From positions 1 through 64,000 of the forward strand of contig DRGC01000018.1 in NCBI GenBank assembly GCA_011050235.1: DNA of 64,000 nucleotides. Reading direction: 5' to 3'. Positions within the stretch are counted from its first letter, which is position 1. Each line of letters opens with the position of its first letter. The stretch comes from Phycisphaerae bacterium. GTDB lineage: Bacteria > Planctomycetota > Phycisphaerae > SM23-33. The notes beneath the pieces were generated by a model that saw only the letters and a program-made list of their open reading frames with translations, did not search any database and was not told the origin of the DNA. Position numbers and translations under genes: made by a program. Below, piece after piece: positions 52,049-60,246 of this stretch.

Positions 52049-53119
52049 TCAGATGAAGTTCACGTGCGCGGGGGGCTGCGTGAGCTGCCAAAGATACCGG
52101 TTGATTTCGTCCATGCGGCAATTGACGCGACACGCGGCGACGTCCATTTTCTCCTGCACCCAGTTCAGCGACCGGCGCCGCTTGTCGCCCTCCCAAATCT
52201 CTCGGAACGTGTTGTCGTAGATATTTCCGTAGAGGAAGCGATCGTCTCCGAGGAAGCAACTGCACCCCCACACATTGCCCTTCGAGTCGATATAGGACCA
52301 GAAAGGAAGGGCTTGGCATCGCTGGTAGGGGTGCTCGGAGTCCTGCCACTTTTTCATGGTCTTCGTGCGAAAGATGACGCTGTATCGGTCGGTGTTGAAC
52401 GCTTCGAGTTCGTCCGCCAGGTGCAGATCATCCTCGTAGGAGATATCGCTGTACGTGTTCGACTCACTCATGAGGTGCTGGGAATAGGGCTTGATGACCA
52501 GGTAGTCCATGCCCGCATCGCGCGCAATGGCGGCCAATGTCTTCACTTCGTCCCGGTTTTCCGGCAGCAGGACCAACTGCATACCGAGGGTGCAGGTGTA
52601 TCCCTTCGATCGCCTCAACTCGGCAGCGGCGGTGAGGTTGCTCACGACGATGTCGAAATCCCCGGGCTTGGTCCGGTGGATCCGGCTGTATGTATCCGCC
52701 GTGCCGGCATTGATGCTGACCTTGATCCATTCGGTGTGCGGCAGCATCGCCTCGGCCAGGTCCGGCGTCAGCAGGACGCCATTGGTGGTCATCGCATTGT
52801 CGATGCCCGCTCCCTGGGCATGGCTGACAATGTCGGCCATTCGCTTGTGAAGCAGCGGCTCGCCCTCGCCGCCGTACATGATGCTTTTGAGGCCGAGCTG
52901 GCCGAGCTCGGTCAGGCGATCCTGAAAAACATCGACGTCCAGGAAGTCCGCCCGGTACTCCATGAAGTCCAGCCCACAAAATGTGCAGCGATGATTGCAC
53001 GCCCCGGAAGGGCTGGCCTCCATGTAAACGGGATAAATCATCTCGCCGCCGAGCCAGTCGTTCACTCGGCCGACGTGGTACATCAGCTTGTGGCTGTCGA
53101 CGCTGTACTTATCCGACAT
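52049..53119 (-). CDS. Radical SAM protein with SPASM/Twitch-type C-terminus
   Basis: This 356-residue protein has CNHRCTFCG (CxxxCxxC), YGGEGEPLLHKRMADI and MTTNGVLLTPDLAE as in the SPASM/anSME branch. C-terminal Cys residues (CQALPFW, GCSC, CRVNC) can hold an auxiliary FeS cluster. The C-terminus PPAHVNFI nearly matches PPMHMNFI in its paralogue at 58441. Members act as dehydrogenases or form peptide cross-links; a sugar dehydrogenase role is plausible in this setting. ATG 53119 lies inside the end of the upstream SIS gene (11-base overlap), indicating coupling. Confidence 0.85.
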   Translation of the reverse strand: MSDKYSVDSHKLMYHVGRVNDWLGGEMIYPVYMEASPSGACNHRCTFCGLDFMEYRADFLDVDVFQDRLTELGQLGLKSIMYGGEGEPLLHKRMADIVSHAQGAGIDNAMTTNGVLLTPDLAEAMLPHTEWIKVSINAGTADTYSRIHRTKPGDFDIVVSNLTAAAELRRSKGYTCTLGMQLVLLPENRDEVKTLAAIARDAGMDYLVIKPYSQHLMSESNTYSDISYEDDLHLADELEAFNTDRYSVIFRTKTMKKWQDSEHPYQRCQALPFWSYIDSKGNVWGCSCFLGDDRFLYGNIYDNTFREIWEGDKRRRSLNWVQEKMDVAACRVNCRMDEINRYLWQLTQPPAHVNFI

Positions 53120-53714
53120 GGGACCGTTCACCGGAAATGCTCTCCTGCGAAGCCATCACGACGTGCAGGAGACAATGGCAGATCGAATGGTGCGTCACCT
53201 CCGCCAGGGCGTAGGTGTCTGCGTTGGCATAGAAATTCACATCGCCCAGCGAGCGCAATGGGTTGTCAGGGGCAAACGCCGATAGCGTGATCACCTTGCA
53301 CCCCTCCGCTCTGGCCGCACTGACGCCATGCAGAATGTTCGGCGACCTACCGGAACTGCTCATCGCAATCAACACGTCGCCGTCATCGGCGAAGGTTAAT
53401 ATCGGCGTGGCGAACAGGTCTTCGACGCCGTGGTCATTGGCGACGGCCGTCAGAAGCGGGGCGTCGTTGAACGCCATGGCGCGGACGCCGACGTTCTTGG
53501 AGAAGTCGGCCGACATGTGGCTGGAGATGGACGCGTTGGCGCCATTGCCGATGAACATCAGCTTTCGGCCAAGCGCCGCCTGTGACCGAATCACATGGCC
53601 AGCCATGTCGATGCCTTCATACAAGCTGAAAGACGTGCCTGCGGCGTCGGCGACTTCGATAGACTCCAGGATTGCGATCAGTCTCTTATAGAATTCCGTC
53701 GCCAGATGTTCCAT
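53109..53714 (-). CDS. SIS-domain sugar isomerase, GmhA-like (sedoheptulose 7-phosphate isomerase)
   Basis: This 201-residue protein matches GmhA in length and order: FIGNGANASISSHMSADFSK, MSSSGRSPNILHGVSAAR and a C-terminal EVTHHSICHCLLHVV carrying the His used by the enzyme. The substrate-side Glu (HxxxE in GmhA) is Asp here (HMSAD). GmhA turns sedoheptulose 7-phosphate into D-glycero-D-manno-heptose 7-phosphate, feeding HddA or an HldE-type kinase. It starts 13 bases after the HldE-like gene. Alternative: a related phosphosugar isomerase of other specificity. Confidence 0.75.
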   Translation of the reverse strand: MEHLATEFYKRLIAILESIEVADAAGTSFSLYEGIDMAGHVIRSQAALGRKLMFIGNGANASISSHMSADFSKNVGVRAMAFNDAPLLTAVANDHGVEDLFATPILTFADDGDVLIAMSSSGRSPNILHGVSAARAEGCKVITLSAFAPDNPLRSLGDVNFYANADTYALAEVTHHSICHCLLHVVMASQESISGERSHVG

Positions 53715-53727
53715 GGGGTTGTCCCGG

Positions 53728-55233
53728 TCAATGAAGGAGGTTGTGGACGAATTCCAGTACCTCGTGCTTTTCGACGGGCCTTCGGTTGCCGACGATTCGG
53801 ACCGCCAAGGCCCCCACGACATTTCCGATGAAGGAGATCAGGTCCAACGGCATTGCCGCTGCAAAACAAGGCGCCGTGAAGGCGAAGAAGGCATCGCCCG
53901 CGCCCACGGTGTCCACCACGTTGGCCGAGAATATCGGCGTGCGGTTTTCCTCTCCGTTGTCGCCGATGGCGATCGAGCCGTTCTTGCCAAGCGTTACAAT
54001 CAGACATTGCGTGCCCACCTCCGCCGCCAACTTGGCCGCGACCTCGCCCATCTCGGTGAATCGCTCCTGCGTCGCCAGCCGGGCCTCGGGCTCGTCCAGG
54101 CAGACAAAGTCCGGCCGATGATATTTTGTGATCAGATTGAAGCCCTTGTTCGCCGAGTTGGTCTGGGAATTCACGCCCAGCACGCCCCCTCGCGCCCGGA
54201 CGGCCTGGATGATCGCCTTGGTAATCAGCCCGTGGCCGAAGTCCGAGACGAGCACCAGGTCGTACTGTTTGTCCACCGTATTGATGTATTCGAGGATGCT
54301 CGCCTCGCAGTCCTCGTCGATATACTCATCGTTGAGATAGTTGACCTCAAACATCTTCTGATTGTTGTGCATGTTGAGGTAACGCTTCTTGACGATGGTC
54401 GGGCCGTCGCTGCGATAGAAGAAGTGCGGCTGCACATTCGATCGCAGATGCTCGCGGATGAACTCTTCGCGGCTGTTGTCCTTGCCCAGCAGCGTCACCA
54501 GCCGGACGTTGTCACAAATGCCCGAAAGATGGTTCGCGATTGCGAAAGCTCCGCCCGCAAAGACCTCATGCTCTATGTATTTGTGCACCACCAGCGGGGC
54601 CTTCGACGAACGTTCCATGGACTGGCAGTGATGGTACTCGTCGATGATGCCGTCGCCGATCAGCAGGACCTTCATGCTCTTGAGACGGTTGATCTGGTCG
54701 GCGATGTGGTTGAAATCGTAGCGCTTTGCGAACTCGGTGAGAAAGGAATTGGTCTGGTCCGGGAAGAGCTTCAGTAAGTCTCTGGCGATCTGAGACGAGC
54801 TGAAGAAGAACCCGTCGGTCTCGTGAATCTTGATGTCGCCAAAGTACTGCTCGCGGTCCCTGCCGAAAATCCGTTCGTGGATCTTGAGATCACTTTCGCC
54901 ATAGGCCTTGCCCTTGGCGAACAGGTTGGCGTGGAGCTTCTTGACGCACTGGTAGGGAGGATCGTCGTCGACGACCGCAACGAGATCGGCCGGGTGAAGG
55001 GCGGCGACGTTGGTCGCCCGGTACTCCGCGGCGAACAAGGGCCTGCCCGGGCCGCGCCGTACATCCTTGTCCCGAATCACCGTGATGGCCAGCACGTCCC
55101 CCTGCTCCTTCGAGTCGGTCAGATGCTGCACGAGACCGGGATGGATCACGTCGAAGACACCGTGGCTGTGGACCACCGTCTTGCCCTGATCGCGCAGGCG
55201 CTTGACCTCGGCCACCAGCTTGCCGAAGTCCAT
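53728..55233 (-). CDS. HldE-like protein with inverted domain order: nucleotidyltransferase then PfkB kinase
   Basis: This 501-residue protein has a nucleotidyltransferase-like domain first (HGVFDVIHPGLVQHL, GRPLFAAEYRA, FFFSSSQIARDLL) and a PfkB/ribokinase domain second (VFAGGAFAIANHLSG, VVDTVGAGDAFFAFTA with the catalytic Asp). HldE of proteobacteria is kinase first. The nucleotidyltransferase motif HxGH reads HPGL here, losing the second His needed for catalysis, whereas the kinase motifs are complete. A standalone intact nucleotidyltransferase is encoded at 59676. ATG 55233 follows AAGGA at good spacing. The promoter is at 55413-55442. Confidence 0.82.
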   Translation of the reverse strand: MDFGKLVAEVKRLRDQGKTVVHSHGVFDVIHPGLVQHLTDSKEQGDVLAITVIRDKDVRRGPGRPLFAAEYRATNVAALHPADLVAVVDDDPPYQCVKKLHANLFAKGKAYGESDLKIHERIFGRDREQYFGDIKIHETDGFFFSSSQIARDLLKLFPDQTNSFLTEFAKRYDFNHIADQINRLKSMKVLLIGDGIIDEYHHCQSMERSSKAPLVVHKYIEHEVFAGGAFAIANHLSGICDNVRLVTLLGKDNSREEFIREHLRSNVQPHFFYRSDGPTIVKKRYLNMHNNQKMFEVNYLNDEYIDEDCEASILEYINTVDKQYDLVLVSDFGHGLITKAIIQAVRARGGVLGVNSQTNSANKGFNLITKYHRPDFVCLDEPEARLATQERFTEMGEVAAKLAAEVGTQCLIVTLGKNGSIAIGDNGEENRTPIFSANVVDTVGAGDAFFAFTAPCFAAAMPLDLISFIGNVVGALAVRIVGNRRPVEKHEVLEFVHNLLH

Positions 55234-55412
55234 GATCTTCCTTTTCACGGTATCCGCCACCGCATCGACTCCGAAATGTGCATGTGTTCGTCAGCCGCTG
55301 CTCGACCGTGCGTCTCCAAGTTCACCGCGCCAACCGGCAAGGCAATCCTGCGGGGCTTCGGGGTAATTCAATCGGCCGATGCAAGCGCGCAGGTATCCCA
55401 TATGATCGCGTC

Positions 55413-55442
55413 ACTATATCAGCCTAGACTCAAGTTTGTCAA
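55413..55442 (-). promoter_or_regulatory. Strong promoter for the HldE-like to E1 beta operon
   Basis: On the minus strand, consensus TTGACA (55442-55437) and TATAGT (55418-55413) are 18 bases apart. The start near 55405 leaves a 170-base leader before ATG 55233. It can drive five closely spaced or overlapping genes to 49997. Otherwise 55234-55475 holds no gene I can support. Confidence 0.65.
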
Positions 55443-55475
55443 TGGTTTGGGCGGCCCGCGGAGGCGACATCTTCT

Positions 55476-56159
55476 TCATGGCCGGGCCAAACATTCATCG
55501 ACAAAGGCCTTGAGACGCCGAAACTCGTCCAGGCTCTGGTGGCGGGCCCTCGCCTCCGAGACAATCATGCCCGAGTACCCGGCCTTTTTCACCAATCTCA
55601 ACACACGCTCGCCGTGCTCGGGCGAGTGATGGACGTGCGTGTGCCACAGCTCGCCGCCGTGAACGTAGCCGGTAAGATGGATGTGAGTGGATTCGGCGAT
55701 CAGCGGGAGGAAGTCTTCCTCGTTCAGCCCCGCACATTCCAGTTGCACGTGCTCCAGGTCCAGACAGCGTCCAAAGCCGTATCGCCGCATCAGCGGCAGG
55801 GACTCCAGGGCGGTGGTTATGTTCTCCGCACACAGTGTGGTCTCGACGCCGTCGAACGCTTCAACCAGGCGAGCCCATTCATCTTCCCAGTAGATGCAGT
55901 GAAAGACCATCACCTCGGCGTCGATCGCCTGGGCCAATTCCGCAAGGCGCTCCGGCTGGAAGCCTTTGTTAGGCGCGTGGATCGCCCAACGGAAATCGAA
56001 CGGCTCGCACACCCGCTTGATTTCATCAAGTCGCTCCAGCCATTGGGGGTCGGTGTAGAGTTCGACGGCCTCTATCCCGGCCTCGGCGATGTTGGACAAG
56101 ATGCGCTGCTGTGGCGCGCACTTGCCGGCCAGTGTGATTTTCTGTTCCGTTGAGGTCAC
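55476..56159 (-). CDS. TIM-barrel sugar isomerase/epimerase-like protein (AP endonuclease 2 family)
   Basis: This 227-residue protein has the metal-ligand pattern of the xylose-isomerase-like TIM barrel: RWAIHAPNKGF, LCAENITTALE (Glu), GRCLDLEHVQ (Asp/His), IHLTGYVHGGEL and IVSEARARH (Glu). Members isomerise or epimerise free or phosphorylated sugars. It is somewhat short for the family. GTG 56159 is the likely start, with GGAGG rather far upstream. It lies downstream of a B12 radical SAM gene on the same strand. Confidence 0.68.
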   Translation of the reverse strand: MTSTEQKITLAGKCAPQQRILSNIAEAGIEAVELYTDPQWLERLDEIKRVCEPFDFRWAIHAPNKGFQPERLAELAQAIDAEVMVFHCIYWEDEWARLVEAFDGVETTLCAENITTALESLPLMRRYGFGRCLDLEHVQLECAGLNEEDFLPLIAESTHIHLTGYVHGGELWHTHVHHSPEHGERVLRLVKKAGYSGMIVSEARARHQSLDEFRRLKAFVDECLARP

Positions 56160-56206
56160 GGGACGATGCGCGGGGCCTCCAGAGCGTTCTTGGCATTCAT
56201 GATGCT

Positions 56207-57610
56207 CTAGGTCAGTTCGAGGACGAGCTTGCACAGCTCTTCGGTCAGTTGCTGCTGCAGAAAGCTCTTCTTGCGCATGTTGACAAAGAACTCTCGCGTG
56301 CGGTAGGCCTCATCGATCTGCTCCAGCAGGCGCCGCACCGCGGGGTCTCGGGGGAAGAAACGCACGGGGATGCGGATTTCTCCCGCGCGCGTGCCGTCGA
56401 TCGACGGGATCGTGTTGTAGGTGTATTCGATCAAGTCCCAGTTATCGAAGTACCATGACCCGGCATAGGCCTTGACGAATGGCTCGGCGTTCACGGTGTT
56501 TCGTTTGTCGGCCAGCAGTTTCAGGGCGAACTCCGCTGTGCGTTTGACGTCGTCGATTTCCGCCTCGGGCTGGCAGAGGATGACATTGAGGTGCAGGGGC
56601 ATGTCGGCGGCGCCGGCGATGTCGATGAAGTGATCGATCGTCCGGGTGTTCTGTCCCTTGCGGAGTTTCTTGAGAAGCGAGTCGGAATAGGCCTCGATGC
56701 CGCAGGAAAGCTTTCGAAAACCCGCCCGCTTCATGATAGCCAGAAGCTCCTCATCGTAATGATCGATCCGCGACGAGGCCACGTAGGTCACGTCGATGCC
56801 TTCCTCGATGGCCAGGCCGCACCACTCCTTGGTGGCTTCTCGGTTCTGGCAGGCGTTGTCATCGTGGAAGTAAATGGTCTTGGTCTCCGGCACCTCGGTC
56901 ATCACCTTCTTGAGGATCTTCACGAGGTCGCGCGGGGGGAGCGTGACGACTTTGGCCGCTTCCGGGCAGGCCTGGCGGATGAACCGCGTGGTCGAGCAGA
57001 ACTTGCACCCCTGGGGGCAGTAGTTGGTGATGTAGAGATTAACGCAGTTCGTGCTGAGTTCGTCGCCGGCGGTGACCTCGGTGTTGCGCTGCCAGTACTC
57101 CTTGATCGGCATGCGTGAGAAGTCCACACTCGTTGCCCGGGCGATCTCTTCGGCGGTCAGGACAGTGGAAAACGAGTAGCTCTTGGCGATACTGCTGGGG
57201 CTGAGCCGGAGGCCGTCGCGGCCCTCCAGATAGTACTCCATCGCCTTTTCGCCTTCCCCCATGATGACGCAATCAGCAATATTCATATCCAGCAGGCGCT
57301 GGTAGTTGCACGTGGCCTCCACGCCGCCGAGGACGATCTTCGTGTCGGGATACAGCTTGCGCGCGTATCGCATCAGTGCGATGTCATTGTGCAGGTTGTC
57401 CTTCGTCGGCGAGAAACCGATCACGTCGCAGCGGCCGTAATCTTTCAGAAAGCCGACCGGGTCTTCGAGGTTGGGGTCGAGGATGTCGACGTCGTGCTTG
57501 TCGGCCAGCCAGTGCTGAATGCGATACAGCCCCATGGGCGGGGAGAGATAGTACCCAAGCACATTGGGTGAGTTCGTCCAGGATGACGCGAGCAGCACGC
57601 GCTTTCTCAT
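56207..57610 (-). CDS. B12-binding radical SAM protein
   Basis: This 467-residue protein has a B12-binding-like domain (LSPPMGLYRIQHWLADKH, VIGFSPTKDNLHNDI, KIVLGGVEATCNY), the core with YCPQGCKFCS (CxxxCxxC), IYFHDDNACQNREAT and RKLSCGIEAYSDSLLKK. It belongs to the class B group; the acceptor is unknown. ATG 57610 overlaps the stop of the GT2 gene by four bases (ATGA), so the two are coupled, suggesting they handle the same glycan intermediate. Confidence 0.85.
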   Translation of the reverse strand: MRKRVLLASSWTNSPNVLGYYLSPPMGLYRIQHWLADKHDVDILDPNLEDPVGFLKDYGRCDVIGFSPTKDNLHNDIALMRYARKLYPDTKIVLGGVEATCNYQRLLDMNIADCVIMGEGEKAMEYYLEGRDGLRLSPSSIAKSYSFSTVLTAEEIARATSVDFSRMPIKEYWQRNTEVTAGDELSTNCVNLYITNYCPQGCKFCSTTRFIRQACPEAAKVVTLPPRDLVKILKKVMTEVPETKTIYFHDDNACQNREATKEWCGLAIEEGIDVTYVASSRIDHYDEELLAIMKRAGFRKLSCGIEAYSDSLLKKLRKGQNTRTIDHFIDIAGAADMPLHLNVILCQPEAEIDDVKRTAEFALKLLADKRNTVNAEPFVKAYAGSWYFDNWDLIEYTYNTIPSIDGTRAGEIRIPVRFFPRDPAVRRLLEQIDEAYRTREFFVNMRKKSFLQQQLTEELCKLVLELT

Positions 57611-58401
57611 GGCGAGGAGGTCTTTCCTTGGTGTTGGTTTGCTCTGGCCCGTCGCGAGGCGGTGGCCGAAGCCGGATCGATGGGCCCGGCGGCGCGAGCG
57701 GACCGCGCTGTCCTGGCCAGCAAGGCCAACTGGATGAGCGTCCGGAAAATATTCCCGATGCTGACGGCCTTGGATTTTCCGGCATGGCGCGGCTGGATGT
57801 AGTAGGGCACCTCGGCGTACAGGTAGCCACGGCCGATGGTCTTGGCAAGCAGTTCGGTCTGGTAGAGATAGCCGTTGTTGCGCAGGTCGATGTCCTTGAG
57901 AATCGATCGCCGGTACAGCACCGTGCCATTGGAGTGGCGCACCTTCAGACCCAGCATGGTGCGCACAAAGAACATGTAGACCCCGGAAATGAAATTGCGC
58001 ACACGCGAGCGCGCCGTTGCCGTGTTGGCGATGAAGGGGATGACCATGTCGACGTTGCGGAGTTCATCGAGGTATAGGAGCATCTCTCCAGGCAGCATTT
58101 CGTTGTCGCCGGGGTACATGACAACGGCATCGTATTGCGCCCGGGCCACGCCGTCCCAAAACGACCGGCCCAGACCCATCGGGCGCTCGTGATGAAGGAC
58201 GGTCACTCGCGAATCGCCCTGGGCTAGCTGTTCTGCGAGCGGCCCGGTCCCATCGCTGCTGCCGTCGTTGACGATCAGCAACTCGCCGACGACACCGGCT
58301 TGGTCCAGGGCGGCCAGCGTATCGGTGACGGCGCCTCGGAGACCTTGCTCCTCATTCAGAGCGGGCATGATGATCGATAAGCTTTTGCCGTCACCAGTTG
58401 T
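57607..58401 (-). CDS. DPM1-like GT2 glycosyltransferase
   Basis: This 264-residue protein has the polyprenyl-phosphate sugar synthase pattern: LSIIMPALNEEQGLRGAV, LLIVNDGSSDGTGPLAEQL, VVMYPGDNEML and a C-terminal hydrophobic stretch (FISGVYMFFVRTMLGLKV). It likely makes a polyprenyl-phosphate-linked sugar or transfers to lipid acceptors, supplying the GT-C-type enzymes. TTG 58401 is chosen because AAGGG stands eight bases before it; an earlier TTG at 58434 has none. It follows the SPASM radical SAM gene on the same strand. Confidence 0.8.
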   Translation of the reverse strand, partial: TTGDGKSLSIIMPALNEEQGLRGAVTDTLAALDQAGVVGELLIVNDGSSDGTGPLAEQLAQGDSRVTVLHHERPMGLGRSFWDGVARAQYDAVVMYPGDNEMLPGEMLLYLDELRNVDMVIPFIANTATARSRVRNFISGVYMFFVRTMLGLKVRHSNGTVLYRRSILKDIDLRNNGYLYQTELLAKTIGRGYLYAEVPYYIQPRHAGKSKAVSIGNIFRTLIQLALLARTARSARAAGPIDPASATASRRARANQHQGKTSSP

Positions 58402-58440
58402 CAACTCGTCAGCCCTTTGGCGCGCCCCGCGCAATGAGTC

Positions 58441-59544
58441 TCAAATAAAGTTCATGTGCATTGGCGGCCGACCTTGCGGCTCGGCTGGGACGCCGTCCTC
58501 TTCCTTCAGACACCAGAGGTACTCGTTGACCTTGTGCTGCAGGCAGAGGCAGCCGCACATGGTCTTGGCATCGAATCTGTCAGAGCCGATCCGATCGATC
58601 ACCTCCCAATACCGATCGCTCCGCCAGATGTCCTTGAAGGATTGCTCGGCGATGTTGCCGATGTGAAACTTGGCGTACTTGTCGTTGAACAACATACCGC
58701 ACGGCGCCACCAGGCCCGAGCCCGACAACTGCATGATGAACGGGGGGCCGTAGCAACGGCTGTAGTCTCGCGTGCCGCCGCTGAGAATTTTCGACCACTT
58801 GGCGCGCACCGCATAGTCGTCGGTGGAGCGGGTCTCAGCCTCTTTCAGAAGATCCACCAAATCGTTGTACTTGTCATAATCCACGCCCAGGCTGCCGTCT
58901 TCATCATCGCTGCAGTGCTTGATGACAAGATAGTCCACGCCCAGGTCCCTGCCCAACTCCGCCAGCGGCAGCACCTGGTCGGCGAACTCCGGCAGCAGCA
59001 CCATCTGCAGGCCCAAGGTCACGTCCAAGCCTGCCTCGCGCTTGACCTCGACGGCCTTGCGAATCGTGCCGACGATCCGCCCAAAACATTTTGGCGCGCA
59101 CCCGTGGATTTCGGCGAAGCGATCCGGCTCGGCGGCCGACATGTTAAACCGAAGATAGGTCAGCGCCGGAAGAATATCGCCCAGGCGATCCCGCTCGAGC
59201 AGGTACCCGTTCGTGCCCAGGGCCATATCCAGGCCGTTGGCCTTGCCGCGAAGAATCGCGTCGGTCAGGTGAGGGCTGCACGTGCTCTCACCGTCACTGA
59301 CGAAGCTGATCGCCTTGACGCCGATCTCCGCGGCGTCATCCAGGAAACGAAAGATCACGTCGCGCGTCATCAGCTTTTCGTCGTTGGCCTGCAGCATCCC
59401 ATAACAGTAGACGCAGCGGAAGTTGCACCGCCTCGTTAAGGCGCAATCGATGGTGATCGGCGCAATGCGCTCCCCCCGCAACCACGCCGCCACACGGTCG
59501 CCGTGCCAAGCCAGTTTGTGGCCATCAAGAATTAGCTGTTCCAT
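58441..59544 (-). CDS. Radical SAM protein with SPASM/Twitch-type C-terminus, paralogue of 52049
   Basis: This 367-residue protein has TRRCNFRCVYCYG (CxxxCxxC), FVSDGESTCSPHLTD and GTNGYLLERDRL; C-terminal Cys residues (RCYGPPF, APCGMLF, MCGCLC) may bind an auxiliary cluster. Its N-terminus (LDGHKLAWHGDRVAAWL) and C-terminus (PPMHMNFI) match 52049-53119 (DSHKLMYHVGRVNDWL, PPAHVNFI). The two are diverged duplicates each sitting near a heptose-type nucleotidyltransferase gene, which hints at paired sugar pathways. ATG 59544. The 131 bases to the next gene upstream show nothing definite. Confidence 0.85.
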   Translation of the reverse strand: MEQLILDGHKLAWHGDRVAAWLRGERIAPITIDCALTRRCNFRCVYCYGMLQANDEKLMTRDVIFRFLDDAAEIGVKAISFVSDGESTCSPHLTDAILRGKANGLDMALGTNGYLLERDRLGDILPALTYLRFNMSAAEPDRFAEIHGCAPKCFGRIVGTIRKAVEVKREAGLDVTLGLQMVLLPEFADQVLPLAELGRDLGVDYLVIKHCSDDEDGSLGVDYDKYNDLVDLLKEAETRSTDDYAVRAKWSKILSGGTRDYSRCYGPPFIMQLSGSGLVAPCGMLFNDKYAKFHIGNIAEQSFKDIWRSDRYWEVIDRIGSDRFDAKTMCGCLCLQHKVNEYLWCLKEEDGVPAEPQGRPPMHMNFI

Positions 59545-59675
59545 GGGAACACCGTCATGTGTATCCCCCCGCCCAAAGCATGCTAGTTAACACGCCAGCG
59601 CAGTGTAAGGGCAAAACAAGCTGGCGTCCAATACCGGATATCTCCACGACGGGCGGGCGACCCGGCCGAAGGCGA

Positions 59676-60158
59676 TTAGGCCTTGGGCTTGATGTACTGG
59701 TCGATCAGCTTCGTTGATGAGAAGACGATCCCATGGGTGAATCGTATCTCCGCACCGACTTCCTGCACGACCTCGACCTCCCGCTGAAGCTTGCCGGTCT
59801 TGTCTTCCAGGTCCTGGAACTCCTGGCCCTTGACGAAATAGTTGGGCCTGAGCAGACGTAGCGTCTCCTCTGCCGTCGGCCATTCGTTGATGGCGACATA
59901 GTCCACGCACGCCAGCGCCGCGAGCGATTCCGCCCGAAGCATTTCGGGAAAGGCGGGCCGACCCGGCCCCTTGTCCACGTAGCGATCCGGCGTAATGGTG
60001 ACGACCAGGACATCGGCAATCTCCTTGGCCCCCTGCAGGTGCTTGATGTGCCCGGGGTGCATCAGGTCGAAACATCCGTGGCACAGAGAGACCGTCTTGC
60101 CCGCCTTCTTGAGCTCGGCGATTGACGCAGCCACTTCTTCGATTGGGTGTACGCCCAT
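59676..60158 (-). CDS. HldE/RfaE-type nucleotidyltransferase, standalone
   Basis: This 160-residue protein has an intact cytidylyltransferase-type active site: LCHGCFDLMHPGHIKHLQGA (HxGH present), GRPAFPEMLRAESL and the C-terminal FSSTKLIDQY. It corresponds to the N-terminal domain of the inverted HldE-like protein at 53728, without the kinase. It should activate a sugar 1-phosphate with ADP or CDP; which nucleotide and sugar cannot be told. Because the two-domain protein has lost HxGH, this gene may supply the missing activity. It is same-strand with the SPASM gene. Confidence 0.82.
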   Translation of the reverse strand: MGVHPIEEVAASIAELKKAGKTVSLCHGCFDLMHPGHIKHLQGAKEIADVLVVTITPDRYVDKGPGRPAFPEMLRAESLAALACVDYVAINEWPTAEETLRLLRPNYFVKGQEFQDLEDKTGKLQREVEVVQEVGAEIRFTHGIVFSSTKLIDQYIKPKA

Positions 60159-60246
60159 TGTCCTGCCTCGAGTCGATTCCTGCTGCGATACGATCTGCCG
60201 ACGATTGTAACCGATCTGCCGCAGGCATGTCCAACCGCCGGCGATG

